The notes under the pieces: model-generated
What the model was told of the DNA's origin: nothing
The model's database searches: none
The model's input: only the letters and a program-made list of their open reading frames with translations
Position numbers and translations under genes: made by a program
In this document: positions 16,087-26,112 of the stretch, one piece after another
Numbering within the stretch: the stretch's first letter is position 1
Layout: each line of letters starts with the position of its first letter
From: Planctomycetota bacterium
Lineage (GTDB): Bacteria > Planctomycetota > E44-bin39
Direction: 5' to 3'
Length of the DNA stretch: 64,000 bases
NCBI GenBank assembly: GCA_004376375.1
Contig: SOJX01000087.1
Location: 1 to 64,000, forward strand

Positions 16087-18647
16087 TGCCGGATTCTATC
16101 GGCCTGGGCATAATCATCCGATTGAAAGACGAGGCGACGCGCGGTGTGCGTGCCGCGCTCGGTGGGATCGAACGTCTCGGCGACGAGGCCGACAAGACGC
16201 ATAAGCGCGTGGCCAAGCTGGAGTCCGGGTTCCGCCAGTTGCGAGATGCCGGCCTTGGGCTGACCGTCATGGGTGCGGCCGCGGCCGGCGCGCTTTATTC
16301 CGTGGTGAAGCCTGCGGCCGCCCTCCAGGAGCAGGTCAAGAACGCACTCACGCTCACGGGCGAGACCGGCGACGCGTTCGCGCGCATGGAGCGCGACATG
16401 ACAAAGCGCGCGCTGGAGCTTTCCACCGTGCTCGGGATATCCGCGGCGGACGTCGCCGAGTCTTTCTACCAGGTGCTCTCGTCCGGCGCTGAAGCGCTTT
16501 CACCCCAGTTCGATGCACTGACGGTCACCGCGCTCAAGATGGCGAAGACGGTCGGCCTGGCTCCCGCTGATGCTGTCGAAATCCTTTCTGACACGCTTCA
16601 TGCATTCGAGATGGATGTCTCCAAGGCTGAGCGGGCCGCGGACGTGTTTTTCGCTACTTCAAAATTGACAGCTACCACGGTCCCTCAGCTTACCGAAGCC
16701 ATGCGCGAGGCAGGTCCGGCTGCCGCCTCGGTTGGGTACTCGCTGGAAGCGACTTCCGCCGTGCTCGCGGGATTTGCGGCGAAAGGCGTCAAGGGCGCGA
16801 AGGCTGGGACAGCGTTCAGGATGATACTGACCAGGCTTGCCAAGCCGCCTGGGGACGCGGCAAAGGCGCTGCGCTTCCTCGGCGTATCGGTCTACGACGC
16901 CTCCGGCACGATGCGGCCGATGATCGACATCCTGAAGGACATGCAGAAAGGAATGAGCCGGCTCACGGGTGCGCAGAAGGCGGCTGCCCTGAAAGCAATC
17001 GCAGGCGAGGAAGCATTTTCCAAACTCGGCGGCCTGCTCGAAGGCAACCTCGACACGCTGGAATCATGGAGGCAGGAGCTTACCAAGAGCGGCGCTATGG
17101 AGCTCGCGTTTTCGCAGAAGATGGGGGCGGCAAGCGAGCAGGTCAAGGTGCTTTGGATTTCGATCAAGAACCTGGCAATCAGTATAGGCCATCCGCTTCT
17201 CGAATCCCTTTCCGGCGCTGCCTCATGGCTTGGCAAAGTGATGCAGAAATTCGCCGGTTTCGCAAAGGCACATCCGATCCTCGGGAAAGTAGTCGGCGTG
17301 ACGCTCGCGGTCGTCGGAGTGTTCGGGCTCCTGGCCGGCAGCGTGCTCATGGTAACGGGCATGATGGGCCTGTTCGCGCTCAAGTGGATACCGCTGGTTA
17401 AGGTTGGCATGTCCACGCTTTCGGGCGTGGTGACGCGCGCGATCCCGACATTTATTGGCTGGGGCAAAGCATTAATCGCCAGTGCGCGCACAGGCAAACT
17501 TCATGCGCTTATGACGATGAATGTTGGCAGGGCGCTGAAAGTCGCGGCAGGGGCGACGTGGGGCGCTGTAAAGGCCGCTGTCGCGTGGACTGCCTCCACC
17601 GTTAAGAACATCGCAGTAAAAGCGGCGCATGTTGTCTCGATTGTAGCCGGTACAGTCGCAACCTGGGCGGGTATCGTAGCGTCCAAGGCGGCAGCCGTCG
17701 CGCAGTGGTTGTGGAACGCTGCGATGACCGCGAACCCAATCGGCCTGATTATCGCCGGTGTCGCAGCGCTCGTCGGCGGCATTGTGCTCCTCGTCAAGAA
17801 CTGGGACGCGGTGACCGGCGCGGTAAAGGGCGCTTTCAAGTGGTTCAAAAACCTGCTCGGGAAAGCACCGGACTGGCTGCTGGCGATTATCTTCCCGTTC
17901 GGTCTCATTATTAAACATTTCGACAAGGTCAAGGCGGTCGCGCTCAGTGTTTTCGGCGCAATCAAAAAAGCAGTGTCTTCGGTCGTCGGTTGGATCGTCT
18001 CGAAATGGGGAACCATCAAGAAAGTTCTCCTTATCGCGCTCGGCCCAATCGGTCTCATAATCGCTTATTTCGGAAAAATCAAGGCAGCCATCGGGTCGGT
18101 CGTGACCTGGGTGGCTTCCAAGTGGGGCGCGATAAAGGATATCTTGCTTGCACCGGTTGAGCTTGTCATGAAAGGCTGGACCGCCGTGAAGGATGCGCTC
18201 CTGGGCGTGTTCACTGCCGTCGCCGATACTGTCTCCGGCGTGTTCGGTGCTGTCAGGAAATCCATCTCCGGTGTGATCGACTACATTTGGGGCAAGATCA
18301 CGTGGGTGATCTCGAAAATACCGGATGTTTTCCTGCCGGAGAGTTTGGAAAAAATCAAGTACGCACGCAAGGCGCAGGAAAAAGGTGCTCCGGTTGGAGG
18401 CCAGATTATGGTTGCGGCTACCGCTTCTGCAACTGAGCGTGCGGTTGCGAGGCCAAGAGTGCCGCGCGACGCCGGCGAGCTTCCCGCATACGCGATGGCT
18501 GCTGCGCCAAGCGCTTCGAGCAGCCAGTCGGTCGTGATCCAGTCCGGCGCGATCCAGATACACGCGGTCCGCGTGGATGAAAACGTTGTCCGCCGGATCG
18601 ATTACGAGCTTGCAAAACTTATCCGCAGAAGGCAGGAGCGGCGATGA
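16086..18647 (+). CDS. Tail tape measure protein
   Basis: This 853-residue protein sets tail length and is threaded through the tube. The N-terminal half matches the PhageMin_Tail/TP901 core: V-A-E-S-F-Y-Q-V-L-S-S-G near 122, T-A-T-T-V-P-Q-L-T-E-A-M-R-E-A-G-P near 200, and G-T-A-F-R-M-I-L-T-R-L near 245. The second half has many hydrophobic stretches and repeated W-I/V-x-S-K-W-G-x-I-K units (about 635-700). The C-terminal region carries a short basic tail. Start ATG overlaps the chaperone stop. Confidence 0.88.
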   Translation: MPDSIGLGIIIRLKDEATRGVRAALGGIERLGDEADKTHKRVAKLESGFRQLRDAGLGLTVMGAAAAGALYSVVKPAAALQEQVKNALTLTGETGDAFARMERDMTKRALELSTVLGISAADVAESFYQVLSSGAEALSPQFDALTVTALKMAKTVGLAPADAVEILSDTLHAFEMDVSKAERAADVFFATSKLTATTVPQLTEAMREAGPAAASVGYSLEATSAVLAGFAAKGVKGAKAGTAFRMILTRLAKPPGDAAKALRFLGVSVYDASGTMRPMIDILKDMQKGMSRLTGAQKAAALKAIAGEEAFSKLGGLLEGNLDTLESWRQELTKSGAMELAFSQKMGAASEQVKVLWISIKNLAISIGHPLLESLSGAASWLGKVMQKFAGFAKAHPILGKVVGVTLAVVGVFGLLAGSVLMVTGMMGLFALKWIPLVKVGMSTLSGVVTRAIPTFIGWGKALIASARTGKLHALMTMNVGRALKVAAGATWGAVKAAVAWTASTVKNIAVKAAHVVSIVAGTVATWAGIVASKAAAVAQWLWNAAMTANPIGLIIAGVAALVGGIVLLVKNWDAVTGAVKGAFKWFKNLLGKAPDWLLAIIFPFGLIIKHFDKVKAVALSVFGAIKKAVSSVVGWIVSKWGTIKKVLLIALGPIGLIIAYFGKIKAAIGSVVTWVASKWGAIKDILLAPVELVMKGWTAVKDALLGVFTAVADTVSGVFGAVRKSISGVIDYIWGKITWVISKIPDVFLPESLEKIKYARKAQEKGAPVGGQIMVAATASATERAVARPRVPRDAGELPAYAMAAAPSASSSQSVVIQSGAIQIHAVRVDENVVRRIDYELAKLIRRRQERR

Positions 18648-19516
18648 GCCTGGTCAAAGGATCAATCACTCCTATCGACCCCGAGGGCGACCCGGTCTTT
18701 TTCGAATACAACCCGTCCGAGCTCGAGGTCTCGAAGGAAGTCAACTGGGCGGAGATCGGCGTGCCAGGACTCGATTACCCACTGCAGCAGTTTATTCGGG
18801 GGCAGCTCAAGACGCTATCGCTCGAAATCTATCTCAACCAGGATCACTACGAGCGCTCCTATGATGTGCGGGACGCGGTCGAGCGGTTCGAGTCCCTGGT
18901 CGAGAGTACTGAAAAAACCGGCGCTCCGCCGATATGTTTTTTCCACTGGGGTAGGTTCGACTTCATATGCGTCATCGGCTCGATCTCGACCCGGTACACG
19001 ATGTTCAACATGGCCGGCGAGGCAATCGAAGCGACTGTGCGGCTGACGCTTCGCCGTTACGTGGAGAAGAATGTATCGTTCCGTCCGCCACGGCACGAGG
19101 TCGCGTTACCGCTCCCGCGAAAGGCGCAGAAACCTGCTTTCGAAGGCTGGCAAAAGGGAAGCGGGTCTGTGTTCTCACCACCCGAGGAAAAAACCATTAC
19201 GAGCGCTGATGAACTTATCGAGATAGGAGAAGTACGTATCCATATCGCTAAAGAAGGCGAGACTTTCCAGAGCATTGCTGCACTACATTATGGCGACCCC
19301 GCGCTCTGGCGCGCAATCGAATATGCTAATCGTAATCGGATAACAGATAATGTTCGGGTAATACGGGCAGGTGAAAGGATTGTCGTACCTGATATCGAAA
19401 ATGCTACCACAGTTACCGAGGCGTTGACCAACTTCCCACCGGAGACAAAGGAGGCGCTTCGCTCAGGTAATGCCGGGAACTCACAGGCTGAAACTTTGTT
19501 CAGGGCAGTGAAGTAA
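18644..19516 (+). CDS. LysM baseplate/tail protein (XkdP or gp53-like)
   Basis: This 290-residue protein starts at ATGA 18644, overlapping the tape measure stop. Residues about 195-255 form a LysM domain: H-I-A-K-E-G-E-T-F-Q-S-I-A, then L-W-R-A-I-E-Y-A-N-R-N-R-I, then I-R-A-G-E-R-I-V-V-P. The N-terminal part (F-F-E-Y-N-P-S-E-L-E-V-S-K) is as in XkdP-type proteins, which link tube and baseplate hub. Its stop overlaps the next start. Confidence 0.82.
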   Translation: MSLVKGSITPIDPEGDPVFFEYNPSELEVSKEVNWAEIGVPGLDYPLQQFIRGQLKTLSLEIYLNQDHYERSYDVRDAVERFESLVESTEKTGAPPICFFHWGRFDFICVIGSISTRYTMFNMAGEAIEATVRLTLRRYVEKNVSFRPPRHEVALPLPRKAQKPAFEGWQKGSGSVFSPPEEKTITSADELIEIGEVRIHIAKEGETFQSIAALHYGDPALWRAIEYANRNRITDNVRVIRAGERIVVPDIENATTVTEALTNFPPETKEALRSGNAGNSQAETLFRAVK

Positions 19517-20634
19517 TGACAAGAACAATAAACCCAACTCGCAGGATCATTATCGAGGGGCAGGACATCGGGAAACTCCTGAGCGACGATGCGATTTCGC
19601 TTTCGGTCGAGGATCATATCGAGGAAGCGGACGCTGCATCCTTCGAGATCACGAACCGCAGAAACGAATGGATCGACCATCCGCTTTTCGAGCAGGGCAA
19701 TTCGGTCGAAGTCTATCTCGGCTACGGAAAGCAGCCGCCAAAGATTTTCGAAGGCGTGATTGCGGTCGTGGAGCCACACTTCCCGCAGGATGGTGTGCCG
19801 GCGCTTTCGATTACCGCTTACGACCGCTCATACCTCCTACGCAAGAAAGGCGACAAGGATAACGCGTTCCCGGACCGGACGGCGAACGAACTCGTGCGTG
19901 AGATCGCGCGTCAATACAGGTTCCGCGAGAACGAAATTATCACGCCGGATACGATCCTGAAGAAGCGGTACTTCCAGCAGAATTCAAAGAGCGACTGGGC
20001 GTTCCTGAAGGAAGTGGCGAAAGACATCGGGTTCGAGCTCTACCTGGAACTCGGAACGCTCTACTTCCGAAAGCCTCAGACGAAGCCCGAGATAATCCCC
20101 GGCACTTTCGCTTACCGGAAAAACCTTCTCAGCTTCGAGCCTTCGCTTTCGGTCGAGAAGCCTGTCTCGAAAGTCATCGTCCGGGGTTGGGACTCGATAC
20201 TGAAACGGCCTTTCCAGGTCGAGGTGGATGATCCATACGCGGGCGAGCGCGATGTGCTCGGCGAGCAGGCGGGAAGCGGTTTCGGCGGGTTTGGTGAAAG
20301 CGTTCGCATATTGCACGATGTCGTTGCAGATAACCAATTCCATGCCTGGACTATTGCCGAGGCATATTTCCAGCAGAAGGAGTTCGAGCTGATTACCGCG
20401 ACCGGCTCGTGCGTTGGCGAGTCGGAACTGAAAGCGAAGCGCCTGATACGGGTCGGCGGCGTCGGCCGGAAGTTTTCGGGGCTTTACTACCTGACACGCG
20501 TGACCCACCGGCTTGACGACGGTGGCTACATCTGCGAGTTTGAGGCGAAACGAAACGCGATCTCGCGCATCGCGGTCGAGGACAAGAAGGATATCGAGCG
20601 GCTCGAAAACGAAGGCTATGCGGTACGGAGATAG
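19516..20634 (+). CDS. Baseplate hub protein (gpD / late control D-like)
   Basis: This 372-residue protein has the hub fold features of gp27/gpD proteins: early D-A-I-S-L-S-V-E-D-H-I-E-E-A-D, then V-E-V-Y-L-G-Y-G-K-Q-P-P-K-I-F-E-G-V-I, T-A-Y-D-R-S-Y-L-L near residue 99, and a C-terminal G-R-K-F-S-G-L-Y-Y-L-T-R-V-T-H segment. The hub joins tube, spike and baseplate. Start overlaps upstream stop (TAATGAC). Confidence 0.85.
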   Translation: MTRTINPTRRIIIEGQDIGKLLSDDAISLSVEDHIEEADAASFEITNRRNEWIDHPLFEQGNSVEVYLGYGKQPPKIFEGVIAVVEPHFPQDGVPALSITAYDRSYLLRKKGDKDNAFPDRTANELVREIARQYRFRENEIITPDTILKKRYFQQNSKSDWAFLKEVAKDIGFELYLELGTLYFRKPQTKPEIIPGTFAYRKNLLSFEPSLSVEKPVSKVIVRGWDSILKRPFQVEVDDPYAGERDVLGEQAGSGFGGFGESVRILHDVVADNQFHAWTIAEAYFQQKEFELITATGSCVGESELKAKRLIRVGGVGRKFSGLYYLTRVTHRLDDGGYICEFEAKRNAISRIAVEDKKDIERLENEGYAVRR

Positions 20635-20636
20635 GA

Positions 20637-21347
20637 ATGCCTGGTGTGCTTGATGAAATGACAGACGAGTACCTGGAACGGTTGAAACGGAAGCGGTTCG
20701 GCCTGTACCGGGGGATTGTGCGCGACGTTGACGACCCGGAAGAGAAAGGCCGCGTGCGAGTCGAAATCCACGAGCTACTCGGTGAAGGCAAGCTAACGGA
20801 TTGGGTTTCATATTGCGCACCGTTCGGCGGCGGTGGCGCAGGATTCTTTATGCTCCCGAAGCTGGGCGACGGCGTCTGGGTCATGTTCGAGCGCGGCGAG
20901 CCTTCGAAACCTGTGTGGATCGGTTTCTGGTTCAGCGAGGAAGATGCTCCACCGGAGGATGCCGGCAAAAATGTCCGGGTGATCCAGACAAAGAGCGGCC
21001 ATAAGATTGTTTTCAACGATGAGAAAGGCAGAGAGTCTATCGAGATTACTGACCCCGCTGGCAACCATGTCCGCATCGATACGAAGTCCGGCGAGATAAT
21101 TCTCAATGTCAACCTGATGCTTCGGTTGGGTTCAGAAGGCGCTGCTGAATCTGTTGTGCTCGGCGATTCGTACATGTCGTTCTGCAATACGTTCGTGGGC
21201 CTGGTCAATGCGCTGATTGCATCGTTCAACAGTCACACTCATATCGGCAACCTGGCGCTGCCGACAACACCGCCATCTGTTCCGTTCGCACAGGTGCAGC
21301 AACCGATGATGCAGGCGCTTTTATCTACGAAAGTGAAAACAGAATGA
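20637..21347 (+). CDS. Baseplate spike, gpV/gp5-like OB-fold protein
   Basis: This 236-residue protein carries the gpV/VgrG OB-fold pattern: Y-R-G-I-V-R-D-V-D-D-P-E-E-K-G-R-V-R-V-E-I near residue 21, W-V-S-Y-C-A-P-F-G-G-G-G-A-G-F-F near 57, and P-K-L-G-D-G-V-W-V-M-F-E-R-G. A beta-helical needle region follows (V-I-Q-T-K-S-G-H-K-I-V-F-N-D-E-K-G). It pierces the host outer surface. It starts two bases after the hub stop. Confidence 0.87.
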   Translation: MPGVLDEMTDEYLERLKRKRFGLYRGIVRDVDDPEEKGRVRVEIHELLGEGKLTDWVSYCAPFGGGGAGFFMLPKLGDGVWVMFERGEPSKPVWIGFWFSEEDAPPEDAGKNVRVIQTKSGHKIVFNDEKGRESIEITDPAGNHVRIDTKSGEIILNVNLMLRLGSEGAAESVVLGDSYMSFCNTFVGLVNALIASFNSHTHIGNLALPTTPPSVPFAQVQQPMMQALLSTKVKTE

Positions 21348-21371
21348 GCGAAATCAATCTGAGAGGGATAG

Positions 21372-21758
21372 ATGCCTGAAACGTTTCTGGGCAGAGGATG
21401 GGCTTTTCCCATCCAGGTGGACAATGCCGGCGGCATCCTGATGCGCTCCGCCGAAGACGACATTCGAGAGGCCGTCGGCATCGTCCTGACTACGCGCCTG
21501 GGTGAGCGCGCGATGCGGCCGGAATTCGGCTGCGCAATCGGCGACCTTGTTTTCGATTCCAACGATGCAGGCCTCGCGGGCCGGATCGAATTCTTTGTCC
21601 GCAAGGCGCTCGAACGCTGGGAGCCGAGGATTACTGTCAAGGAAGTTTCCGTCGGCAACTTCGGCGAGCGGATCGAGATCGATGTGCGATACGTGATCCG
21701 GACGACGAACCGGGAAGATAACGTGGTGGTGCCGTTCTTTACTGGTGGGCTGCCATAA
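21372..21758 (+). CDS. Baseplate wedge protein, gpW/gp25-like
   Basis: This 128-residue protein contains the gp25 signature: W-A-F-P-I-Q-V-D-N-A-G-G-I near residue 10, I-R-E-A-V-G-I-V-L-T-T-R-L-G-E-R-A-M-R-P-E-F-G-C near 32. Relatives nucleate sheath assembly at the baseplate. GAGAGGG precedes ATG 21372. Confidence 0.88.
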   Translation: MPETFLGRGWAFPIQVDNAGGILMRSAEDDIREAVGIVLTTRLGERAMRPEFGCAIGDLVFDSNDAGLAGRIEFFVRKALERWEPRITVKEVSVGNFGERIEIDVRYVIRTTNREDNVVVPFFTGGLP

Positions 21759-21768
21759 AAGGAAATCA

Positions 21769-23661
21769 ATGTCAGTAAAAGGAAGACTCATTCCTGTTCC
21801 CAATCTTGACGACCGCGATTGGCGGGCGGTCAAGGATGCGATGATTCTGGCGATCCCGGATCGGACGCCTGAATGGACCGACCACAACCTGACCGACCCC
21901 GGCATCACGCTCATCGAGGCATTCGCGCTCCAGGTCGAGCAGCTCATCGTCAAGCTGAACCAGGTGCTGCCGAAGCATATGCGCGAGTACCTGAACATGA
22001 TCGGCGTCACACTCACGCCGCCGTCGGCTGCCAGGGTAAATTGTTTTTTCCGCACAACCACGAAACCGACCTTCGACATTACGGTTCTGAAAGGCTTCGA
22101 GGTCGGCACATCCGGCGCGAGCGGTGAAAAGCCTGTCGTCTTCACGACCGACCAGGACTTGGTGATTCACATTGCGATGCTTAAGAAATTCCTGGCAGAC
22201 CAGGCCGGAATAATTACTGACTTCACAGATGACGCTCTCGATGCGGGCACCACGTTCAATCCGCTGTCATCGGTCGCCCCTGGCGACGCGCTTTATTTCG
22301 CCTACAACGAGAATAATTACTTTGAGAAGTTAACCGTGGATGTCGCTGTCGCCGCTTCAGGTATTTCCGGCGTATGGGAATATCTCGAGGCCCAGGCCGA
22401 TGGTACGACTTCATGGGAGCTGCTTGCGGTTGATGACGGGACACAAGGATTCACACAATCTGGCGACCTAACTTTTGAAGTCCCGTCGCGCTGGGATTCG
22501 ACTTCGGTCGGCAGCATCACCGCCACATGGTTGCGCTTCCGCATTACAGATGTCGCGCCAGGCGGTTCATTCGCCACGCTGCGCACGCTCGACATCGACA
22601 ATATCCTGGGGCGGGTTTCCTGCTCGAATGCAGTCACCGTAGCCGAAGAGACTCTCGGATCGAGCGATGGCTCTATCGACCAGCGCTACTTCCTCGCCAA
22701 AGTACCTGTGCTCGACATTACCGTCGTCGTAGACGAAGGCACAGGGTTTCAGGATTGGACCGAGGTCGACGACTTCTCAGCTTCCGACCCGGAAGACCGT
22801 CACTACATGTTGAATCGCGGAACCGGTGAAATCCTCTTTGGCGATGGACGTCACGGCAAGGTCCCAGACAAGGGAACCGGCAACGTGCGCGCCAGGCCAT
22901 ACCGCTACGGCGGCGGCAGCAAAGGCAACGTCGGTGCGGGTACGATTATCAAGCTCCGCGAGACGCATCCATTCATCGCATCGGTGGTAAACAAGGAGCC
23001 GGCCTCCGGCGGCGGCGATGAAGAGACTATCCAGGAGGCAATTGTCCGCGGGCCTGCCGAGGTGCTGCGCACGCGGAACCGTGCCGTCACTGCAGAAGAT
23101 TTCGAGACGCTGGTGCTGGAAAGCTCGACCGGAATCGCCCGGGCAAAGACGCTTCCGCTCTTCGATCCCGCGGAGCCGAATGTGCCGAAGCCGGGCCTTG
23201 TCTCGGTAATCGTGCTTCCGAAAGGCGGCGCGCCGCTCTCGCTCGCGCTGCGGGCGCAGGTGCGTGAATACCTCGATGCGCGGAGGCTTGTCACGACGAC
23301 GATCTATATCGTTGAAGCTGAGTTTGTTCCCGTTGACATTGGCGTGACCGTCGTCAAGACCCCGGAAGCTAATTCCGCCGGGCTCGAGGCCAGAGTGCGG
23401 GACGTTGTCAGTGAGTTTTTCGATCCCGAGTTCGGCGGCAACCCGGCGCTGGCGGTTTCTTACGTCACAGATATTTCCAGCGAGCGCGGCCCTGGCTGGG
23501 AGTTTGGCCGCGATGTTTACCGCTCGGAGTTGTTCGAGCTGCTTGAACGCATTGATGGCGTGGATCACGTGGATGAAATCACTTTGCCGGCGGCAACGAT
23601 TCATATCGAGGAATACCAATTGCCGGAACTGCAGAATATTTCGGTAACGATAATCACGTAG
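21769..23661 (+). CDS. Baseplate J protein
   Basis: I chose ATG 21769 (AAAGGAAAT upstream) rather than an in-frame start at 21745 inside the preceding gene. The 630-residue product matches the 'putative baseplate assembly protein' group of gpJ: D-D-R-D-W-R-A-V-K-D-A-M near the start, W-T-D-H-N-L-T-D-P-G-I-T-L-I-E near residue 35, F-G-D-G-R-H-G-K-V-P near 357, R-T-R-N-R-A-V-T-A-E-D-F-E-T-L-V near 440. The long insert between about 140 and 290 looks like beta-rich surface domains. Confidence 0.85.
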   Translation: MSVKGRLIPVPNLDDRDWRAVKDAMILAIPDRTPEWTDHNLTDPGITLIEAFALQVEQLIVKLNQVLPKHMREYLNMIGVTLTPPSAARVNCFFRTTTKPTFDITVLKGFEVGTSGASGEKPVVFTTDQDLVIHIAMLKKFLADQAGIITDFTDDALDAGTTFNPLSSVAPGDALYFAYNENNYFEKLTVDVAVAASGISGVWEYLEAQADGTTSWELLAVDDGTQGFTQSGDLTFEVPSRWDSTSVGSITATWLRFRITDVAPGGSFATLRTLDIDNILGRVSCSNAVTVAEETLGSSDGSIDQRYFLAKVPVLDITVVVDEGTGFQDWTEVDDFSASDPEDRHYMLNRGTGEILFGDGRHGKVPDKGTGNVRARPYRYGGGSKGNVGAGTIIKLRETHPFIASVVNKEPASGGGDEETIQEAIVRGPAEVLRTRNRAVTAEDFETLVLESSTGIARAKTLPLFDPAEPNVPKPGLVSVIVLPKGGAPLSLALRAQVREYLDARRLVTTTIYIVEAEFVPVDIGVTVVKTPEANSAGLEARVRDVVSEFFDPEFGGNPALAVSYVTDISSERGPGWEFGRDVYRSELFELLERIDGVDHVDEITLPAATIHIEEYQLPELQNISVTIIT

Positions 23662-23668
23662 GTTGAAT

Positions 23669-24289
23669 ATGCCTGAAACCGTGCAAGATACCTTATTCAG
23701 ATCGCTGCCCGGAATCTACCGCCGGGAAGAAGAAAGCGGATTTACTTATCGCCTGCTCGGCCTGTTCGCGGGCGTGCTGGAAGATTTGGAGGATGAGGTT
23801 TATGGTCTGCATCGCCAGATCAACCCGGCACAGGCCGAGGCGCGGTTCCTGGCGTGGCTTGCATCATGGGTTGCGCTCGTGCTCGACGAGACGTGGGAGG
23901 AGTCTAAGCGCCGGGAACTGATTGGTCGCATGGTTATTCTCTATACGACTCGCGGGACGGTGGAAGGCATCCGCGAGTTCGTGGAGATCTATACGGGTAT
24001 TAAACCGGAGATCGTTGAGGAGTGCAATGCCGGCTGGCGGATCGGCGTGCGGTCCACCGTTGGGGAAGACATGAAGATCTTCGGCACGTGGGAAGAGAAC
24101 GCACACCGCTTCAGCGTGCTGGTCAAGACGTTCGACGAGTTCGACCTGGAGCGCCGGGAAAAAATCCGCGACCGCGTCCTGATCGAGAAGCCGGCACATA
24201 CGCAACTCGTCCACGTGGGGTGGTTCGCTTCGTACTGGCAGATCGGCATCCGTTCCACTGCCGGTGTTGATATGAAAGTTGGAGGTTGA
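23669..24289 (+). CDS. Tail protein I (gpI-like)
   Basis: This 206-residue protein starts at ATG 23669 shortly after J. The pattern L-P-G-I-Y-R-R, then L-A-S-W-V-A-L-V-L-D-E-T-W-E-E-S-K-R-R-E-L and R-G-T-V-E-G-I-R-E-F-V-E-I-Y-T-G is typical of gpI-type baseplate proteins that connect J to the fibres. Order J-I-fibre is conserved in P2/Mu-like phages. Confidence 0.82.
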   Translation: MPETVQDTLFRSLPGIYRREEESGFTYRLLGLFAGVLEDLEDEVYGLHRQINPAQAEARFLAWLASWVALVLDETWEESKRRELIGRMVILYTTRGTVEGIREFVEIYTGIKPEIVEECNAGWRIGVRSTVGEDMKIFGTWEENAHRFSVLVKTFDEFDLERREKIRDRVLIEKPAHTQLVHVGWFASYWQIGIRSTAGVDMKVGG

Positions 24290-24290
24290 T

Positions 24291-26102
24291 GTGGCACTCA
24301 AGAGACTCAAGTGGCTCAAATACCTGTTCGTGAACCGCGTCGAGGCGGAAACTGAGCAGCAGTACTGGAACGATAAACGCAAGAAGCATCTCGCCGGCGA
24401 GCATTCAGAGGGCGTGGTTGCGGGGCTCGATGTAGCCGAAACTGTTCCGCCCTCGCTTTCTGTTGATATGGCTGCCGGCCGTTCACTCGATACCGAGGGC
24501 AACGATCCCGAGGTCGAGTCGCCACAAGAGCTCGACTGTGCAGGGCTGGTTCCCCCGACCGGCGAGGTTACTGTTTACGTTACACTTCGCTATAACACCA
24601 CCGAGACCGAGCCATACTTTGTCGACGAGATCGGCGACTACCAAAATAAGTACACGCAGGACAGTTACATTTTGGAAGCCACGACGCAGCCGCCGGTTGC
24701 GCCGCAGGCGGAGCTCGCACGTTTCCGCCTGGGTGCGGGCGCGACTGAAATCCGCGATGCTGCCGACCCGAATAATCCCGGCCTGAACGAGATCGACCTT
24801 CGCAGCGTGAAATATTCCGGTAAAGAGGTGCTTGCCCTGCGCGACCTGTCCGATGTGGACCCCGATGAAGCCGATGCCTTCAATAACATGAACTCGCCGT
24901 CGGCGTCGAACCCGGTCGCTACCGCAGCAGACGTGGAAGATGCTGTCGCTCCGGTTCGGGACGAGGTCGAAGCTGCGCGCGGCTCGGAAGCTTCCCTGGA
25001 CGGGCGGCTCGACGTGATGCTGAACGAGGACGGCTCATTCAAGGGGATTACGCAGATTACACCTGCAGCCCCACTCACCGGTGGCGGCACGGCTGGCGAT
25101 GTGCCAATTGGAATCGCGGACGCTACGCCGGCGGAACGAGGCGCTATGTCGTCGGCCGACAAGACCAAGCTCGATGGAATAGAGCCGGGCGCGACCGCAG
25201 ACCAGACGGCGCAGGAAATCCTCGACGCGCTTAAAACTGTCGACGGTGCCGGCTCCGGCCTCGACGCCGACCTGCTCGACGGCTCGCAGCACAAAGGGCT
25301 CGGCGGAAGTGAGCACGCTATTGCAACCCCGTTTTCAGCCGGATTCATGGGATCTAGCGACAGATTCAAACTCGATAACATTGAGTTCGGCGCTACCGCT
25401 GACCAGACGCCGTCTGAAATTCTTACTGCGATAAAAACCGTCGACGGCCCGGGCTCCGGTCTCGATGCGGACACGGTGGACGGGAAACACTACAACGAGC
25501 TTACTGTCGATCCTGCCACAATAGACCACAATTCTTTGGCGGGATTATTTGGCGGCTGGCAGTATAACCACCTCAGCAGCAAACAGAACAACATTCTTAA
25601 TAGCGGCTACTGGAAATGGTATCAGGCCGGAGAAGATAGCCCGATCCAGTTCGCGGGCTCTTTCCGCCTGGCCTTTATCAAGAATAACTTTTTATTTTTC
25701 GGCACACGCACGTTCCGCATTCACCTCGAGCGCGACGGTGGCGAAATGGGGAACCTGAGCGAGCTCGGCACTATCCTCGCCGACTGGGATTTGGATTACA
25801 TCCCGAACCCCGCGTGGATCAGGGATTTTTACGTTTCCTTTGCAGGTATCTGGGATGCTGGAAACCCGAGTTGGTGGGCTTTCAAAATCAACTGGCTCCA
25901 GCTTGTGCCTTCAGATGAAGTGTCAACTCTGAACCTCACCGGTCTTCCCGGTGATGATATCAGGCAGCTTTCCACGCGCCATTGGGATCTGCTTGTTAAT
26001 TTTACTTTCCGCGGTCCTTCCGGTGGTGGTTGGTGGGGTGCTGGCCCGGACTGGGCCACGGCAAATGTCTATTTCACTTATTACAAGTTGCCGCTGATCT
26101 AG
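24291..26102 (+). CDS. Tail fibre protein
   Basis: GTG 24291 is chosen because GGAGG lies at 24281-24285, overlapping the gpI stop. The 603-residue product has two copies of a trimer-forming repeat seen in fibres: M-S-S-A-D-K-T-K-L-D-G-I-E-P-G-A-T-A-D-Q-type and M-G-S-S-D-R-F-K-L-D-N-I-E-F-G-A-T-A-D-Q-type, each followed by T-V-D-G-x-G-S-G-L-D-A-D. The last 180 residues (W-rich) are a likely receptor-binding tip. Codon use in the tip region is slightly more A+T-rich. Confidence 0.78.
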   Translation: MALKRLKWLKYLFVNRVEAETEQQYWNDKRKKHLAGEHSEGVVAGLDVAETVPPSLSVDMAAGRSLDTEGNDPEVESPQELDCAGLVPPTGEVTVYVTLRYNTTETEPYFVDEIGDYQNKYTQDSYILEATTQPPVAPQAELARFRLGAGATEIRDAADPNNPGLNEIDLRSVKYSGKEVLALRDLSDVDPDEADAFNNMNSPSASNPVATAADVEDAVAPVRDEVEAARGSEASLDGRLDVMLNEDGSFKGITQITPAAPLTGGGTAGDVPIGIADATPAERGAMSSADKTKLDGIEPGATADQTAQEILDALKTVDGAGSGLDADLLDGSQHKGLGGSEHAIATPFSAGFMGSSDRFKLDNIEFGATADQTPSEILTAIKTVDGPGSGLDADTVDGKHYNELTVDPATIDHNSLAGLFGGWQYNHLSSKQNNILNSGYWKWYQAGEDSPIQFAGSFRLAFIKNNFLFFGTRTFRIHLERDGGEMGNLSELGTILADWDLDYIPNPAWIRDFYVSFAGIWDAGNPSWWAFKINWLQLVPSDEVSTLNLTGLPGDDIRQLSTRHWDLLVNFTFRGPSGGGWWGAGPDWATANVYFTYYKLPLI

Positions 26103-26112
26103 GAGAACCAGA

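Noticed and set aside
17472-18563. Minus-strand 363-codon frame within the tape measure gene
   Set aside because: It is a shadow of the tape measure protein, with no motifs and no start signal.
24291-26102. Diversity-generating retroelement target in the tail fibre
   Set aside because: No reverse transcriptase or template repeat is visible in the window.
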